64,000 nucleotides of DNA from Microbacterium sp. MPKO10 (GCF_026107415.2 NZ_JAPCHX010000001.1:186001-250000), one strand, 5' to 3'; positions 53,784-63,827 are shown, numbered from the stretch's first letter. Notes: a model not told the origin generated them from the letters alone. A program made the numbers and translations.

Positions 53784-54872
53784 GTGATTGCATCAACGAA
53801 GATCAGCCACAGATCGTTTGCTCGACGGCTCGGTGCCAGCCTTATCGGCGTGATCACCGTCGTTTCGATGGCCACTGCCTGCAGCGGTAGCTCACATGGT
53901 GCGCAGGACGAATCGACAGTCGTCGTTGGCACGTGGGGCGGGGATTACCAGAAATACCTCGAACAGTTCGTCGACCCGGCTTTGGCAGAGCAAGGAGGTT
54001 CTCCCGACGCTGTCTATGCAACAGGCAACGACACAGCTCGGCTGGCCAAGCTGCGCGCCGAAAAGAACAGCGCTGACGGCTCGATGGATGTTGTCGCGCT
54101 CAGCATCATAGAAATGCAACAGGCAGCCGATGCTGGCCTACTCGAAAAACTCGACACGAGTAAGGTCCCGAACCTCGCAAATGTCGATGAAAAGCTGAAG
54201 AATCCGTATTGGGTTCCGCATATCTATTCGCCGAACGTCATCATCTACAACACCGATGAGGTCGCAACTGCGCCGACATCGTATGAAGATCTCTGGGATG
54301 AGAAGTACGCCGGTAAGATCGGGATCCAAGCACCCCAGTCGCAGGACTTCTTCCATGCCGCTGCCACGCTTGCGCAGGGTAAGAATGCCACTTCGGACTT
54401 CATGTCGGGTCTGCCATTGCTCAAAGAACTCGCACCGAACACGCAGGTCTTCGCGTCGCAGGAGCAACTCGGCGCGGCGTTGATGTCTGGTCAAGTGTGG
54501 ATGACTTTGAATTGGAAGGCTCGCGCTTACCAATGGATCGAGGCAAGCGATGCCCCGCTGGCCGTTTCGGTTCCGAAAGAGGGAACGTATGCGACCCAGT
54601 TCGAGATGGCAATTCCCAAGAACGCTCCCAACAAAGAAGCCGCCTACGCGTACCTCAATGCGCTCCTCGACCCCGATGCGCAGCTGGGTTTCGCGACCAG
54701 CATGGGATACCTGCCTTCTGTCCTGAATTCTGGAATGTCCGACAAGCTTCGCGAACAGCTCGGCGTGCCCCGAGAAGATGAAGTCCTTGTGGAAGCTCTC
54801 GATATCGCCGACATCGCCGATAACTACGGCGACGTCGTGTCGGCGTGGAATCAAGAGATCATCAATCGGTAG
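53784..54872 (+). CDS. Polyamine-type ABC transporter substrate-binding lipoprotein
   Basis: 362 residues. Signal with lipobox MATACS, then a PotD-like family-1 fold: VVVGTWGGDYQKYLEQFVDP, YWVPHIYSPNVIIYNTDEV, and SYEDLWDEKYAGKIGIQAPQ. This group binds polyamines, but also opines, ferric complexes and amino-acid derivatives, so the ligand is not fixed. GTG start with GAAAGG upstream. It begins a four-gene importer divergent from the D-cysteine desulfhydrase, which makes a thiol- or D-amino-acid ligand plausible. Confidence 0.85.
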   Translation: MIASTKISHRSFARRLGASLIGVITVVSMATACSGSSHGAQDESTVVVGTWGGDYQKYLEQFVDPALAEQGGSPDAVYATGNDTARLAKLRAEKNSADGSMDVVALSIIEMQQAADAGLLEKLDTSKVPNLANVDEKLKNPYWVPHIYSPNVIIYNTDEVATAPTSYEDLWDEKYAGKIGIQAPQSQDFFHAAATLAQGKNATSDFMSGLPLLKELAPNTQVFASQEQLGAALMSGQVWMTLNWKARAYQWIEASDAPLAVSVPKEGTYATQFEMAIPKNAPNKEAAYAYLNALLDPDAQLGFATSMGYLPSVLNSGMSDKLREQLGVPREDEVLVEALDIADIADNYGDVVSAWNQEIINR

Positions 54873-54916
54873 CCAAGCACATCGATGGAAACGGATTCAA
54901 CTTGGTAGCCAAAGAA

Positions 54917-55804
54917 ATGAATAAGCAGGACGTCGGCGCAACCGTAGAACGAAAGGTCGGCTGGGCGGTCATTACACCGGCAGCAATTATTGTTCTGGTC
55001 TTCTTCATCACGCCGGTTCTGTACTTTCTCCGAATCGGTTTCGAAACACCATCGCAGTCTCAAATTTCGGTGCCCGGGTTCACACTCAATAACTTCGGAG
55101 AGTTCTTCCAAAGTGCGTTTTACGTGCATACCCTCATCCGTACGGTGCTCATTGCCCTGTGCTCAACGGCATTGTGCCTCGTACTTGCTCTGCCCGTCGC
55201 AAACCTCATCACACGCAGTTCCCGCAAGGTGAAGTCATTGCTGATCATCGCCACGGTGTTTCCGTTGCTCGTGGGAAACGTCGTACGGTCGATCGGCTGG
55301 GTGGCTTTGTTGGGGTACGACGGTGCTGTGAACAGCATTCTCATTGCGCTGGGCGTTGTCGAAGAGCCCCTGGAGCTTCTGCACTCGCCCGTAACGGTCG
55401 GGATCGCCATCACCTCAGTGGTCCTACCAATAATGGTGCTGACCCTTCAAGCATCAATGGAAGCTGTTTCTCCAGCGACAGAGCAAGCCGCCCTATCGCT
55501 CGGGGCGCCACCTATGCGCGTGTTCAGACAGATTACGTTCCCGCAGATGATGCCCGGGGTGGTTGCCGGTACGTCGTTGGTTTTTGTGTTGTGCATGAAC
55601 TCGTACGCGACACCTTTGCTCATCGGGGGTTCGCAAGTACCGATGCTCGCGCCAGCGATTTATAGCGCGATAACGACGACAAACAACTGGCCGTTCGGAG
55701 CTGCCATGGCGACGACGTTGCTCGTCGTCTGCCTGACAGTCATCGTGCTCTATGGGCGCTTGCTTTCACGGATCTTCGAAACTTGGCGAAAGGAACCACG
55801 ATGA
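54917..55804 (+). CDS. ABC transporter permease (PotB-like)
   Basis: 295 residues from ATG 54917. About six membrane segments, with VRSIGWVALLGYDGAVNSIL and the EAA loop EQAALSLGAPPMRVFRQITF typical of PotB. Upstream in-frame codons overlap the binding-protein gene and lack homology to the family. Coupled to the next permease by a 4-bp overlap. Confidence 0.87.
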   Translation: MNKQDVGATVERKVGWAVITPAAIIVLVFFITPVLYFLRIGFETPSQSQISVPGFTLNNFGEFFQSAFYVHTLIRTVLIALCSTALCLVLALPVANLITRSSRKVKSLLIIATVFPLLVGNVVRSIGWVALLGYDGAVNSILIALGVVEEPLELLHSPVTVGIAITSVVLPIMVLTLQASMEAVSPATEQAALSLGAPPMRVFRQITFPQMMPGVVAGTSLVFVLCMNSYATPLLIGGSQVPMLAPAIYSAITTTNNWPFGAAMATTLLVVCLTVIVLYGRLLSRIFETWRKEPR

Positions 55805-56616
55805 AGCTCTCAGGTTGGATGAAAGCACTCGGCCTTCTCGTCTTCGTCTTCATGCTCGGCCCCGTCGCGATCATCGTGTGGATATCGTTCTTCGATCAGG
55901 CCTATCTGAGCTTTCCAGCGGAAGGCTACTCGCTGAGATGGTACGCAGGTCTCGTCGATCAGACCGAGCTATTCCGGGGACTGTTGTACAGTGCCGAGAT
56001 CGCAGTCATCACCACCATCATCTCTCTATTCCTCGGAGTGTCTGCTGCAATCGCGTTGAGTAGGTCGCGCTTACGCGGTCGAACTCTGTTTGAGAATGTA
56101 TTTCTCCTCCCGCTGGTGATCCCCGCCATCATCACCGGAATGGCGCTCTACATCTACCTTTACCAATTGTCAGGGATCGTTCAAGGCGGGCTCGTCCCGA
56201 GCACATGGTCGCTCATAGCAGCACACGTGATCATCACACTGCCTTGGACGTTCCGGCTTACGTACGCGGGTGCAGTCAGCATTGGCACGGATGTTGAGCG
56301 TGCATCCCTTGACCTGGGCCGGGGGTCGCTAGCCACGCTCATGCGGGTAACGCTTCCGCTACTGCGTCCGTCGCTTATCGGCTCCGGAATCTTTGCATTC
56401 ATCTTCTCATTCGGTGATCTCGAGATTAGTTTGTTCCTGGTGTCGCCGGGACAGACCACGCTCCCTGTCGCGATGGTGCAGTATGCCGAGTTCAACGTGG
56501 ATCCGACTCTTGCCGCAGTAGCGACTGTTCAAATCGTGCTCATCGGATTGCTCCTGTTGATCGCCAACAAATTTATTCGTTTCGGAGAGGCATTCTCCGG
56601 TGGGCTCAAGCAATGA
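55801..56616 (+). CDS. ABC transporter permease (PotC-like)
   Basis: 271 residues with six likely membrane segments. SLRWYAGLVDQTELFRGLLY and the EAA loop ERASLDLGRGSLATLMRVTL are PotC-like. ATG 55801 lies in the stop overlap with the preceding permease, and AAAGGAACC is upstream. It forms the second half of the channel. Confidence 0.88.
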   Translation: MKLSGWMKALGLLVFVFMLGPVAIIVWISFFDQAYLSFPAEGYSLRWYAGLVDQTELFRGLLYSAEIAVITTIISLFLGVSAAIALSRSRLRGRTLFENVFLLPLVIPAIITGMALYIYLYQLSGIVQGGLVPSTWSLIAAHVIITLPWTFRLTYAGAVSIGTDVERASLDLGRGSLATLMRVTLPLLRPSLIGSGIFAFIFSFGDLEISLFLVSPGQTTLPVAMVQYAEFNVDPTLAAVATVQIVLIGLLLLIANKFIRFGEAFSGGLKQ

Positions 56617-56631
56617 ATCAAGGAATGGATA

Positions 56632-57690
56632 ATGGCTGAACTTTTGATCGAGCACGTCGCGAAATCTTACGGTGAAAAATTGGTGCTCGAAGACGCGTAC
56701 ATCAAGGTTCCGCACGGCGAGTTTGTCAGTCTTCTGGGTCCGAGCGGCTGTGGAAAGACAACGACCCTGAACATCGTCGCCGGATTCGTTGCGCCGGACA
56801 GCGGCAGCATCAGACTCGGCGGTGATGACATCACGCGCCGTCCCCCATATGGGCGAGACACTGCGATCGTGTTCCAAAACTATGCCTTGTTTCCGCACAT
56901 GCGAGTCACGGACAACGTTGCATATGGGCTGCGAGCGCGGCGAGTGGCCAAGGACGCGATCGCCAAGCGCGTCGAAGAAACGCTGCGGATAATGGGGATC
57001 CACGATCTAGCCGACCGCTTTCCTTCCCAGCTCTCGGGCGGCCAGCAGCAACGAGTCGCGGTAGCGCGAGCTGTCGCCGTGCGCCCAAGCGCACTTCTGA
57101 TGGACGAACCTCTCTCTAATCTCGATGCCAAGCTTCGAGCGGAGATCCGCATCGAACTGCGGGAACTGCAGCACAGGCTCGACCAAACAATCTTGTTTGT
57201 CACCCACGATCAGGAGGAGGCGCTCTCGATGTCTGATCGAATCGTGCTCATGAACCGAGGACGAATTGAGCAGATCGGCTCGCCCGACGAGCTTTTTCAA
57301 AGACCCAAGACCGTATTCGCTGCCGGGTTCATGGGCGTGGAGAATATCGTCGATGGCGCGTTTGATGGAAGGACATGGGCGAGCGAGAACGGTACTCAGA
57401 CGATGCCTGGCACTGCAGCATCGGCCGGAGCGGTCGGGATAAGGCCTTCGGAGCTCGAACTCGTTGAACGCGATCCAAACTTCGTTTCAGACGAGTACGC
57501 ATCGGTTCAGGCGACCGTCACGGGGCGCACCTATCTGGGAGACAACGTCCGTTACGAACTAGCGGCACGCGGTGATTCACTGGTCGCCGTCGTGCCGTAC
57601 TCGAAAGCCGACAAGGACATCGGGGATGAAGTGGATGCCAGAGTATTGGCGAAATGCCTCATCCCGCTCGAACCATCCGTGGCGCAATAA
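56632..57690 (+). CDS. ABC transporter ATP-binding protein (PotA-like)
   Basis: 352 residues. Walker A LLGPSGCGKTTTLNIVAG, Q-loop FQNYALFPHM, signature LSGGQQQRVAVARAV, Walker B LLMDEPLSNLD, H-loop FVTHDQEEALSMSD, then a TOBE-type C-terminal domain (VGIRPSELELVERD and VTGRTYLGDNVRYEL). It powers the importer. Fifteen bases separate it from the PotC-like gene; same operon. Confidence 0.9.
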   Translation: MAELLIEHVAKSYGEKLVLEDAYIKVPHGEFVSLLGPSGCGKTTTLNIVAGFVAPDSGSIRLGGDDITRRPPYGRDTAIVFQNYALFPHMRVTDNVAYGLRARRVAKDAIAKRVEETLRIMGIHDLADRFPSQLSGGQQQRVAVARAVAVRPSALLMDEPLSNLDAKLRAEIRIELRELQHRLDQTILFVTHDQEEALSMSDRIVLMNRGRIEQIGSPDELFQRPKTVFAAGFMGVENIVDGAFDGRTWASENGTQTMPGTAASAGAVGIRPSELELVERDPNFVSDEYASVQATVTGRTYLGDNVRYELAARGDSLVAVVPYSKADKDIGDEVDARVLAKCLIPLEPSVAQ

Positions 57691-57899
57691 GGCGGTCAGT
57701 TCCCCTCTTTCATGCGCGGCGTCAGTCTTGTCTCGCGTACGCATACCCTTCGCTCCTCTGCGAGCAGTACCGAAGAATTCCCTACTCTCTGCGGGACGAT
57801 TGCCTGCTCGATGCCGTCGTTAGAGTTATACCTGATCGCATGGATGATCAGACCCCATAGTCGGTGTAACGCTGGCGAGATTTGACCAAGACTTTTGCT

Positions 57900-58913
57900 C
57901 TAGCTCCCGTCGCTCGTCGACTCTCGAACGACCAGTTCGGGCTGAAACACGAACTGCTCGTGCGTGAAGTCTTCTCCCTCGGCGTTCTCACGCAGCAGGA
58001 GGTCGACTGCGGTATGCCCGATCTCGTGACTCGGCTGCCGCACCGACGAGAGCGGAACAACTGACGCGCGTGTGAAGTCGATGTCGTCGTAGCCGATCAG
58101 CGCCACGTCGTCGGGAACCCGGATGCTGCCGAGCATGGCGAACGCCTGCAAGAGGCCCATCGCCAGAAGATCGTTTGCCGCGAACACAGCATCCGGTCGG
58201 TTCGACGCGGGCCGCGCACAGAGTCGCTCCCCCGCGGCCCTGCCGCGCAGAACGGAGAGGGAGTCCTCAAGCACGACGTCGAGTGTGGCGTCGGAAACCT
58301 CGGCAACGGCCTTCTGCGCTCCCTCCAGGCGATCGGCGACCTGGCGGATCCGCGCGGGACCGCCCACAAATACGATGCGTCGGCGGCCGATGTCGAGCAG
58401 ATGCTTCACGGCCATGTACCCGCCGGCAACGTCGTCGACCGCGACGGACGAGAAGTCGGAGCTGTCGGTCTGCCGGTCGACGAGCACCGTCGGAGTGCCC
58501 TGGCGACGCAGCGACTCGAGCCGCTCGGGCCGAGCCCCGACGGGCGTGAGCAGGATGCCGAAAACACGCTGCTCCGCGAACAGATCGAGATGCTCGTCTT
58601 CCCGAGCGGCATCCTCATCGCTGTTTGCGAGCAGTACCGACAATCCGGCATCGCGAGCGCGATCTTCCGCGCCACGCGCCACGTCGGTGAAGAACGGGTT
58701 GCCGATGTCGAGGACGGACAGCCCGATGCTTCGGCTCCGCCCGGCGCGCAGCTGACGCGCCGCATCGTTGCGCACGAAGCCAAGCTCGGCGATCGCGGCG
58801 GTGACCCGCTCGACGGTTGCCTTCGCCACCTTTTCGGGGCGGTTGAGCACGTTGGACACGGTGCCGACGGACACTCCCGCCTTGTCTGCGACATTGCGAA
58901 CGCTGACGGACAT
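57900..58913 (-). CDS. LacI family regulator of the rhamnose-type locus
   Basis: 337 residues. N-terminal helix-turn-helix and hinge NVADKAGVSVGTVSNVLNRP, then LRAGRSRSIGLSVLDIGNPF; sensor domain with FAANDLLAMGLLQAF and ALIGYDDIDFTRASVVPLSS. GGGAGG lies 4 nt before the ATG. A near-copy of the operator TGAATCGTTTCA precedes this gene, and exact copies precede the importer and the isomerase, so it is the probable repressor of all three, released by a rhamnose-derived ligand (inference). Confidence 0.87.
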   Translation of the reverse strand: MSVSVRNVADKAGVSVGTVSNVLNRPEKVAKATVERVTAAIAELGFVRNDAARQLRAGRSRSIGLSVLDIGNPFFTDVARGAEDRARDAGLSVLLANSDEDAAREDEHLDLFAEQRVFGILLTPVGARPERLESLRRQGTPTVLVDRQTDSSDFSSVAVDDVAGGYMAVKHLLDIGRRRIVFVGGPARIRQVADRLEGAQKAVAEVSDATLDVVLEDSLSVLRGRAAGERLCARPASNRPDAVFAANDLLAMGLLQAFAMLGSIRVPDDVALIGYDDIDFTRASVVPLSSVRQPSHEIGHTAVDLLLRENAEGEDFTHEQFVFQPELVVRESTSDGS

Positions 58914-58956
58914 TCAACCTCCCGTAAAGAGCTAGACGTCAGCATACACGCCAGCG

Positions 58957-58968
58957 TGAATCGTCTCA
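58957..58968. promoter_or_regulatory. Rhamnose-type operator before the LacI gene
   Basis: TGAATCGTCTCA differs at one base from the reverse complement of the two exact sites at 59035 and 63860. Its position 44 bp upstream of the regulator start suggests autoregulation. Confidence 0.6.
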
Positions 58969-58993
58969 CTTTGATCACAAGACAGCTGACCAC

Positions 58994-59023
58994 TTGACAT
59001 GCAGTTTGGGACGACCCTAGTCT
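58994..59023 (+). promoter_or_regulatory. Promoter of the rhamnose-type importer
   Basis: TTGACA (58994-58999) and TAGTCT (59018-59023) are spaced by 18 bp; transcription should start near 59030, just before the operator at 59035-59046. Confidence 0.7.
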
Positions 59024-59034
59024 GAGGCCACTGC

Positions 59035-59046
59035 TGAAACGATTCA
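59035..59046. promoter_or_regulatory. Rhamnose-type operator before the importer
   Basis: TGAAACGATTCA, identical to the site at 63860-63871. It lies just downstream of the predicted transcription start, as do the CebR-like sites at the other sugar locus. Confidence 0.75.
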
Positions 59047-59083
59047 TACCTCCCTATATCTCTATCTCGCAGGAGCACGATCG

Positions 59084-60598
59084 ATGACGATCCCCGACAC
59101 CCCACCCGTTCTCGAGTTGCGCGACGTCCGCAAGACCTTCGGGTCCGTCGTCGCCCTCGACTCCGGCAGCCTCGCGCTGTCCCCCGGCTCGATTCATGCA
59201 CTCGTCGGTGAGAACGGCGCAGGCAAGTCGACGCTCGTCAAGGTGATCGCTGGCGTGCATCGCCGCGACTCCGGCTCCGTCACGCTCGCGGGATCTGAGG
59301 TCGACTTCGGATCGACGGCCGATGCCAAGGACGCGGGAATCGCCGTGATCTACCAGGAGCCCACGCTGTTCCCCGACCTCACGGTCGCCGAGAACGTCTT
59401 CATGGGCCGGCATCCGGTGCGCGCGGGCGGCGCCATCGACCGGCACGTCATGAACGAGCAGACCTCAGCGCTCTTCGAACGCCTCGGCGTCTCCATTGAC
59501 CCGTCGCGCCAGGCACTCGGACTCTCGATCGCCGACCAGCAGATCCTCGAGATCGCAAAGGCAATCTCGCTCGACGCCCGCGTCCTCGTCATGGACGAGC
59601 CGACAGCGGCGCTCAGCGGTATCGAGGTCAAGCGCCTCTTCACCATCGCCCGTGCCCTTCGTGACGAAGGCCGAGGAATCATCTTCATCTCGCACCGCTT
59701 CGACGAGATCTTCGACCTGTGCGACACGGTAACCGTCATGCGCGACGGTGCCTACATCTCCACACACAACATCGACGACGTGACACCGGCCGAAATCGTG
59801 ACGCGCATGGTCGGGCGCGACGTCGACACACTCTTTCCGAAAACTGAAGGGACGCAGCCGGGCGATGTCGTCCTCTCAGTCGAGAACCTCGGCTCTCCCG
59901 GCACCTTCTCCGGTATCACCTTCACCGTGCGTGAGCGCGAGATCGTCGGACTCGCGGGACTCGTCGGTGCCGGACGCAGCGAAATCGCCCGCGCAATTTT
60001 CGGCATCGACGATTACGCGTCCGGGGTCGTCCGCATCGATGGCAACATGCTCGCCAAGGGCAACCCGCGCAAGGCCATCGCAGCGGGCATCGGCCTCGTT
60101 CCCGAAGACCGGCGCCAGCAGGGCCTCATCGTCGACATGTCCGTCGCCCGGAACATGACGCTCGTCATCAGACGCTCCCTGGCCAAGTGGGGTCTCATGT
60201 CCAGTCGCAGCGAGTATGACCGCGCCCATGACGGTGCAGCGAAGCTGCGCGTCAAGGCGGGCTCGCTCGAGAGTGATGCGGGAACGATGTCGGGTGGCAA
60301 TCAGCAGAAGGTCGTCCTCGCCAAGTGGCTCGCGACGAATCCACGCCTGCTCATTGTCGATGAGCCGACACGCGGCATCGACGTCGGCACCAAAGCTGAG
60401 GTTCACCGCCTTCTCGATGAACTCGCACAGGAGGGCATGGCCATCCTCATGATCTCGTCTGAACTTCCCGAGGTCCTGGGCATGAGCGACCGCGTGCTCG
60501 TCGTGCGCGAAGGGCGTCTGACCGCCGAGTTCTCGCGCGACGAAGCCACGTCAGAGGCCGTTATGACCGCCGCGACCCGAACGGAGGAAGCAGCATGA
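59084..60598 (+). CDS. Sugar ABC transporter ATP-binding protein (RhaT/RbsA-like)
   Basis: 504 residues with two ATPase domains. The first has [36 protein letters not shown] and [11 protein letters not shown]. The second has a degenerate Walker A ([15 protein letters not shown]) and the signature [15 protein letters not shown], as usual for CUT2 importers. It energises uptake of a monosaccharide; the isomerase at the end of the window points to L-rhamnose. It overlaps the next permease by 4 bp. Confidence 0.92.
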   Translation: MTIPDTPPVLELRDVRKTFGSVVALDSGSLALSPGSIHALVGENGAGKSTLVKVIAGVHRRDSGSVTLAGSEVDFGSTADAKDAGIAVIYQEPTLFPDLTVAENVFMGRHPVRAGGAIDRHVMNEQTSALFERLGVSIDPSRQALGLSIADQQILEIAKAISLDARVLVMDEPTAALSGIEVKRLFTIARALRDEGRGIIFISHRFDEIFDLCDTVTVMRDGAYISTHNIDDVTPAEIVTRMVGRDVDTLFPKTEGTQPGDVVLSVENLGSPGTFSGITFTVREREIVGLAGLVGAGRSEIARAIFGIDDYASGVVRIDGNMLAKGNPRKAIAAGIGLVPEDRRQQGLIVDMSVARNMTLVIRRSLAKWGLMSSRSEYDRAHDGAAKLRVKAGSLESDAGTMSGGNQQKVVLAKWLATNPRLLIVDEPTRGIDVGTKAEVHRLLDELAQEGMAILMISSELPEVLGMSDRVLVVREGRLTAEFSRDEATSEAVMTAATRTEEAA

Positions 60599-61623
60599 GC
60601 GCCACGACCTCCCGCCTGGCTGCGCTCGTCAAACGCCGCGAGACCAGCGTCGCCCTCGCCGTCATCGTCGTGATCGTCATCGCGACACTCTTCAACTCCA
60701 ACTTCGCGTTCGGCTCTGATGGCTTCCGCAACCTGCTGCTGACTCCGTCGATCCTCGTGCTGCTGGCCATCGCCCAGGCCGTCGTCGTCATCACCCGCAA
60801 CATCGACCTGTCGGTCAGCGCTGTCCTCGGACTCTCGGCCTACGCAACGGGCCGCATGTTCACCGATTGGCCCGGCGCACCGACAATCCTGGTGATCGTC
60901 CTCGGCATTCTGCTCGGCACCGGTCTTGGCGTCATCAACGGTCTCCTCGTGAGCGTCGCGAAGGTGCCCGCCCTGGTCATCACGCTGGGCACCCTCTACA
61001 TCTATCGCGGCATCGACATCGCGTGGGCCGGCTCCACGCGCATCAACGCCTCCGATCTGCCGAGCGACTTCACAGCGATCGGCACAGGGTCGCTCTTCGG
61101 CATCCCCTGGCTCACCGTGATCGCGCTCATCGCCTTCGCCGTCCTTGCCTACTACCTCGGCTACGCGCGTTCGGGCCGTGACCTGTACGCGATCGGGTCG
61201 AATCCGGATGCTGCTGAGCTGTACGGCCTTCCCGTCGCACGCCGCGTGTTCGGCACATTCGTGATCTCGGGAACACTCTCGGGCATCGCTGGTGTGATGT
61301 ACGCCGCACGGTATGCAACCGTCAGCGCGACGGCGGGCAGCGGCATGGAGCTGGATTCGGTCGCCGCTGCCGTCATCGGCGGTGTCGCGATCTTCGGCGG
61401 CAGCGGCACCGTGCTGGGTGCTGCACTCGGTGCCGTACTGCTGTCGACGATCAACCGCGCACTGCCCACGGTCGGCATCCAGGACTTCTGGCAGCAGGCC
61501 GTCGTCGGCGCGCTGATCATCGGCGCCATCGTTCTCGACCGCGTGCTGTACACCCGCGCACAGAGAGCACTCACCAAAGAACGACAATCGTCCTCCTCCG
61601 AACGCGAAGGAGCCCGCTCATGA
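60595..61623 (+). CDS. Sugar ABC transporter permease (CUT2, RhaP-like)
   Basis: 342 residues, about eight to ten membrane segments. [18 protein letters not shown] and [20 protein letters not shown] are the RbsC-type signatures; the [20 protein letters not shown] loop also fits. The ATPase and second permease overlap at both ends (4 bp each). Confidence 0.9.
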   Translation: MSATTSRLAALVKRRETSVALAVIVVIVIATLFNSNFAFGSDGFRNLLLTPSILVLLAIAQAVVVITRNIDLSVSAVLGLSAYATGRMFTDWPGAPTILVIVLGILLGTGLGVINGLLVSVAKVPALVITLGTLYIYRGIDIAWAGSTRINASDLPSDFTAIGTGSLFGIPWLTVIALIAFAVLAYYLGYARSGRDLYAIGSNPDAAELYGLPVARRVFGTFVISGTLSGIAGVMYAARYATVSATAGSGMELDSVAAAVIGGVAIFGGSGTVLGAALGAVLLSTINRALPTVGIQDFWQQAVVGALIIGAIVLDRVLYTRAQRALTKERQSSSSEREGARS

Positions 61624-62663
61624 CGCGCACGCTTGAAGCGACGACGACGGCTCCCGCGGCCCCGTCTGTCGGCACTCGCCTGCGGACCCTGCTGTTCGGA
61701 CGTTCCGCGGCGATCATCGCACTGCTCGTCATCGTGTGGATCATCGCCTCGGTAAGCGTCGACAACTTCAACACGCCGAACACCCTGTACTTCCTGATCC
61801 TCGACGTCTTCCCCGTTCTGCTCATCGCCCTGCCCATGACCTTCGTCATCATCACGGGTGAGATCGACCTGTCGGTCGCGAGCATGGTCGGGCTGTCGAG
61901 CGTCACGATCGGCGCGCTGTTCCAGGCCGGCGTCCCCGTGCCCGCGGCGGTCGCCGCGGCGCTCGTCGTGGGCATCGTCGGCGGCGCCGTCAACGGTTTT
62001 CTTGTGACCGCGCTCGGGCTCCCCTCCCTCGCCGTGACGATCGGCTCGCTCGCCCTCTACCGAGGCATCGCCGTCGGAATCCTCGGCACCACCGCCGTGA
62101 CCGGCTTCCCCGATGTCTTCACCGATCTCGTCAAGGAGCGACTGTTCGGGCGCGGAACGGCGATCCCCACCGTCCTGATCGTCTTCATCGTGCTGGCAAT
62201 CATCGCGATCGTGATCCTGCACTTCACGGGTACGGGACGCAGCACGTATGCGATCGGCCTCAACAAAGAAGCATCCGCGTTCTCCGGCATCAACGCCGGG
62301 CGCCTCAAATTCTGGTTCTTCGTCGCAACAGGCACTGTCTCGGCACTGGCCGGTGTGTTCTGGACGCTGCGTTATGACTCGGCGCGCGGCGACAACGCCA
62401 TGGGCCTCGAGCTCGTCGTCGTGGCAGCCGTGCTCGTCGGCGGCGTGTCGATCTTCGGCGGCCGCGGCTCACTCGTCGGCGTCATCGCGGGTGTGCTCGT
62501 CATCGGCGCCCTGCGCAGCGCCCTGCGCCTGGCCGATGTTTCGTCCGACGTCATCAACGTCGCGACCGGGCTTCTGCTGGTCGTCTCGGTGATCGTGCCG
62601 TCGATCATCACTGCGATCCAGAGACTCGTCCAACGACGGCGCGCTGCGGCCGCAGCATCCTGA
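61620..62663 (+). CDS. Sugar ABC transporter permease (CUT2, RhaQ-like)
   Basis: 347 residues, again about eight to ten membrane segments, with TGEIDLSVASMVGLSSVTIG, GLNKEASAFSGINAGRLKFW, and VLVGGVSIFGGRGSLVGVIA. A pair of distinct RbsC-type permeases together with one double ATPase is the arrangement of rhamnose importers (rhaSTPQ type) and AI-2 importers. The C-terminus is basic. Confidence 0.9.
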   Translation: MTRTLEATTTAPAAPSVGTRLRTLLFGRSAAIIALLVIVWIIASVSVDNFNTPNTLYFLILDVFPVLLIALPMTFVIITGEIDLSVASMVGLSSVTIGALFQAGVPVPAAVAAALVVGIVGGAVNGFLVTALGLPSLAVTIGSLALYRGIAVGILGTTAVTGFPDVFTDLVKERLFGRGTAIPTVLIVFIVLAIIAIVILHFTGTGRSTYAIGLNKEASAFSGINAGRLKFWFFVATGTVSALAGVFWTLRYDSARGDNAMGLELVVVAAVLVGGVSIFGGRGSLVGVIAGVLVIGALRSALRLADVSSDVINVATGLLLVVSVIVPSIITAIQRLVQRRRAAAAAS

Positions 62664-62704
62664 CCCTGCTTTACCCCTGCACAACACAGAAAGAAGGACG
62701 AACA

Positions 62705-63760
62705 ATGACGTTGTTCAGCAAACGCTCCCGATCAGGCATGGCGCTCGTGGCGCTGGCTCTGGGCGTATCACTCACCGCAACAGCCTGTTCCGCCAGCGAT
62801 GGCGGCGGGGACGGCGGAGGCGATGGCGGAGGCGACTCCTATGACATCGCGTTCCTGCCGAAGAGCCTCGGCAACCCGTACTTCGAGGCATCGGACGCGG
62901 CAGGGCAGTCGGCCGTCGAGGGCTTCGGCGGCACCTATAAGGAGGTCGGCCCGACCGAGGCCACCGCAGACGGCCAGGTGACGTACATCAACACGCTCAC
63001 CCAGCAGAGCGTCGACGCCATCGTGCTCTCGGCCAACGACCCGAACGCGCTCTGCGATGCCCTCGGCGAGGCGCAGGACGCCGGCGTCGCCGTGGTCACG
63101 TTCGACTCCGACGTCGACCCCGAGTGCCGCGACATCTACGTGTCGGCATCGAACGCCGAGCTCATCGCAAAGAAGCAGGTTGACCTGATTGCCGAGCAGA
63201 TCGACGGTGAGGGACAGATTGCGATTCTCTCGGCGGCTGCCAACGCGACGAACCAGAACGCGTGGATCGAAGAGATGAAGACGTACCTCGACTCGGACTA
63301 CCCGGACATCGAGCTCGTCGACACCGTCTACGGCAACGATGACGACCAGACCTCGTTCGACAAGACAGAGGCGCTGCTCTCGACGTACCCCGACCTCAAG
63401 GGCATCATCTCGCCCACAACGGTCGGCATCGCTGCGGCCGCGCGCTACCTGTCCACCTCCGACTTCAAGGGCGAGGTCGCGCTCACCGGTCTCGGCACGC
63501 CGAATGACATGCGCGAGTACGTGGAAGACGGCACCGTGACCTCGTTCGCGCTGTGGAACCCGGAAGATCTCGGCATTCTCGCCGCGTACGCTGCGAAGGC
63601 GATGATCGACGGTGACATCACGGGCGAAGAGGGCGACACCTTCGAGGTCGACGGCCTCAGCACGGACCAGACCTCATACGAGGTCGGCGCCGACGGCGTC
63701 GTCACACTCGGGGATCCGTTCGTCTTCGATGCCGACAACATCGACGACTTCGACTTCTAG
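62705..63760 (+). CDS. Sugar ABC transporter substrate-binding lipoprotein (RhaS-like)
   Basis: 351 residues. The signal ends in a TATACS-like lipobox (TATACSAS), then a flexible GGGDGGGDGGGD repeat linker, then a periplasmic-binding type 4 domain: IAFLPKSLGNPYFEASDAAG, VDAIVLSANDPNALCDALGE, and VTFDSDVDPECRDIYVSASN. Sequence type and the downstream isomerase favour L-rhamnose as ligand; AI-2-like sugars are an alternative. It is last in the importer operon, followed by a hairpin. AGAAAGAAGGA precedes the ATG. Confidence 0.88.
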   Translation: MTLFSKRSRSGMALVALALGVSLTATACSASDGGGDGGGDGGGDSYDIAFLPKSLGNPYFEASDAAGQSAVEGFGGTYKEVGPTEATADGQVTYINTLTQQSVDAIVLSANDPNALCDALGEAQDAGVAVVTFDSDVDPECRDIYVSASNAELIAKKQVDLIAEQIDGEGQIAILSAAANATNQNAWIEEMKTYLDSDYPDIELVDTVYGNDDDQTSFDKTEALLSTYPDLKGIISPTTVGIAAAARYLSTSDFKGEVALTGLGTPNDMREYVEDGTVTSFALWNPEDLGILAAYAAKAMIDGDITGEEGDTFEVDGLSTDQTSYEVGADGVVTLGDPFVFDADNIDDFDF

Positions 63761-63773
63761 TCGTATCACCCGT

Positions 63774-63813
63774 CGAGGATGCGCCGGCACTCACAACCGC
63801 CTGCGCATCCTCG
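63774..63813 (+). terminator. Hairpin after the rhamnose-binding-protein gene
   Basis: CGAGGATGCGC (63774-63784) pairs with GCGCATCCTCG (63803-63813), 14 nt past the stop codon, with an 18-nt loop and no T-run. It may end the importer transcript before the isomerase promoter. Confidence 0.6.
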
Positions 63814-63827
63814 CCCCCACCTTCCGT

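Noticed and set aside
57691-57899. Remnant gene or insertion element between the ATPase and LacI genes
   Set aside because: A short frame is open there, but I recognise no transposase motif, terminal inverted repeat or target duplication.
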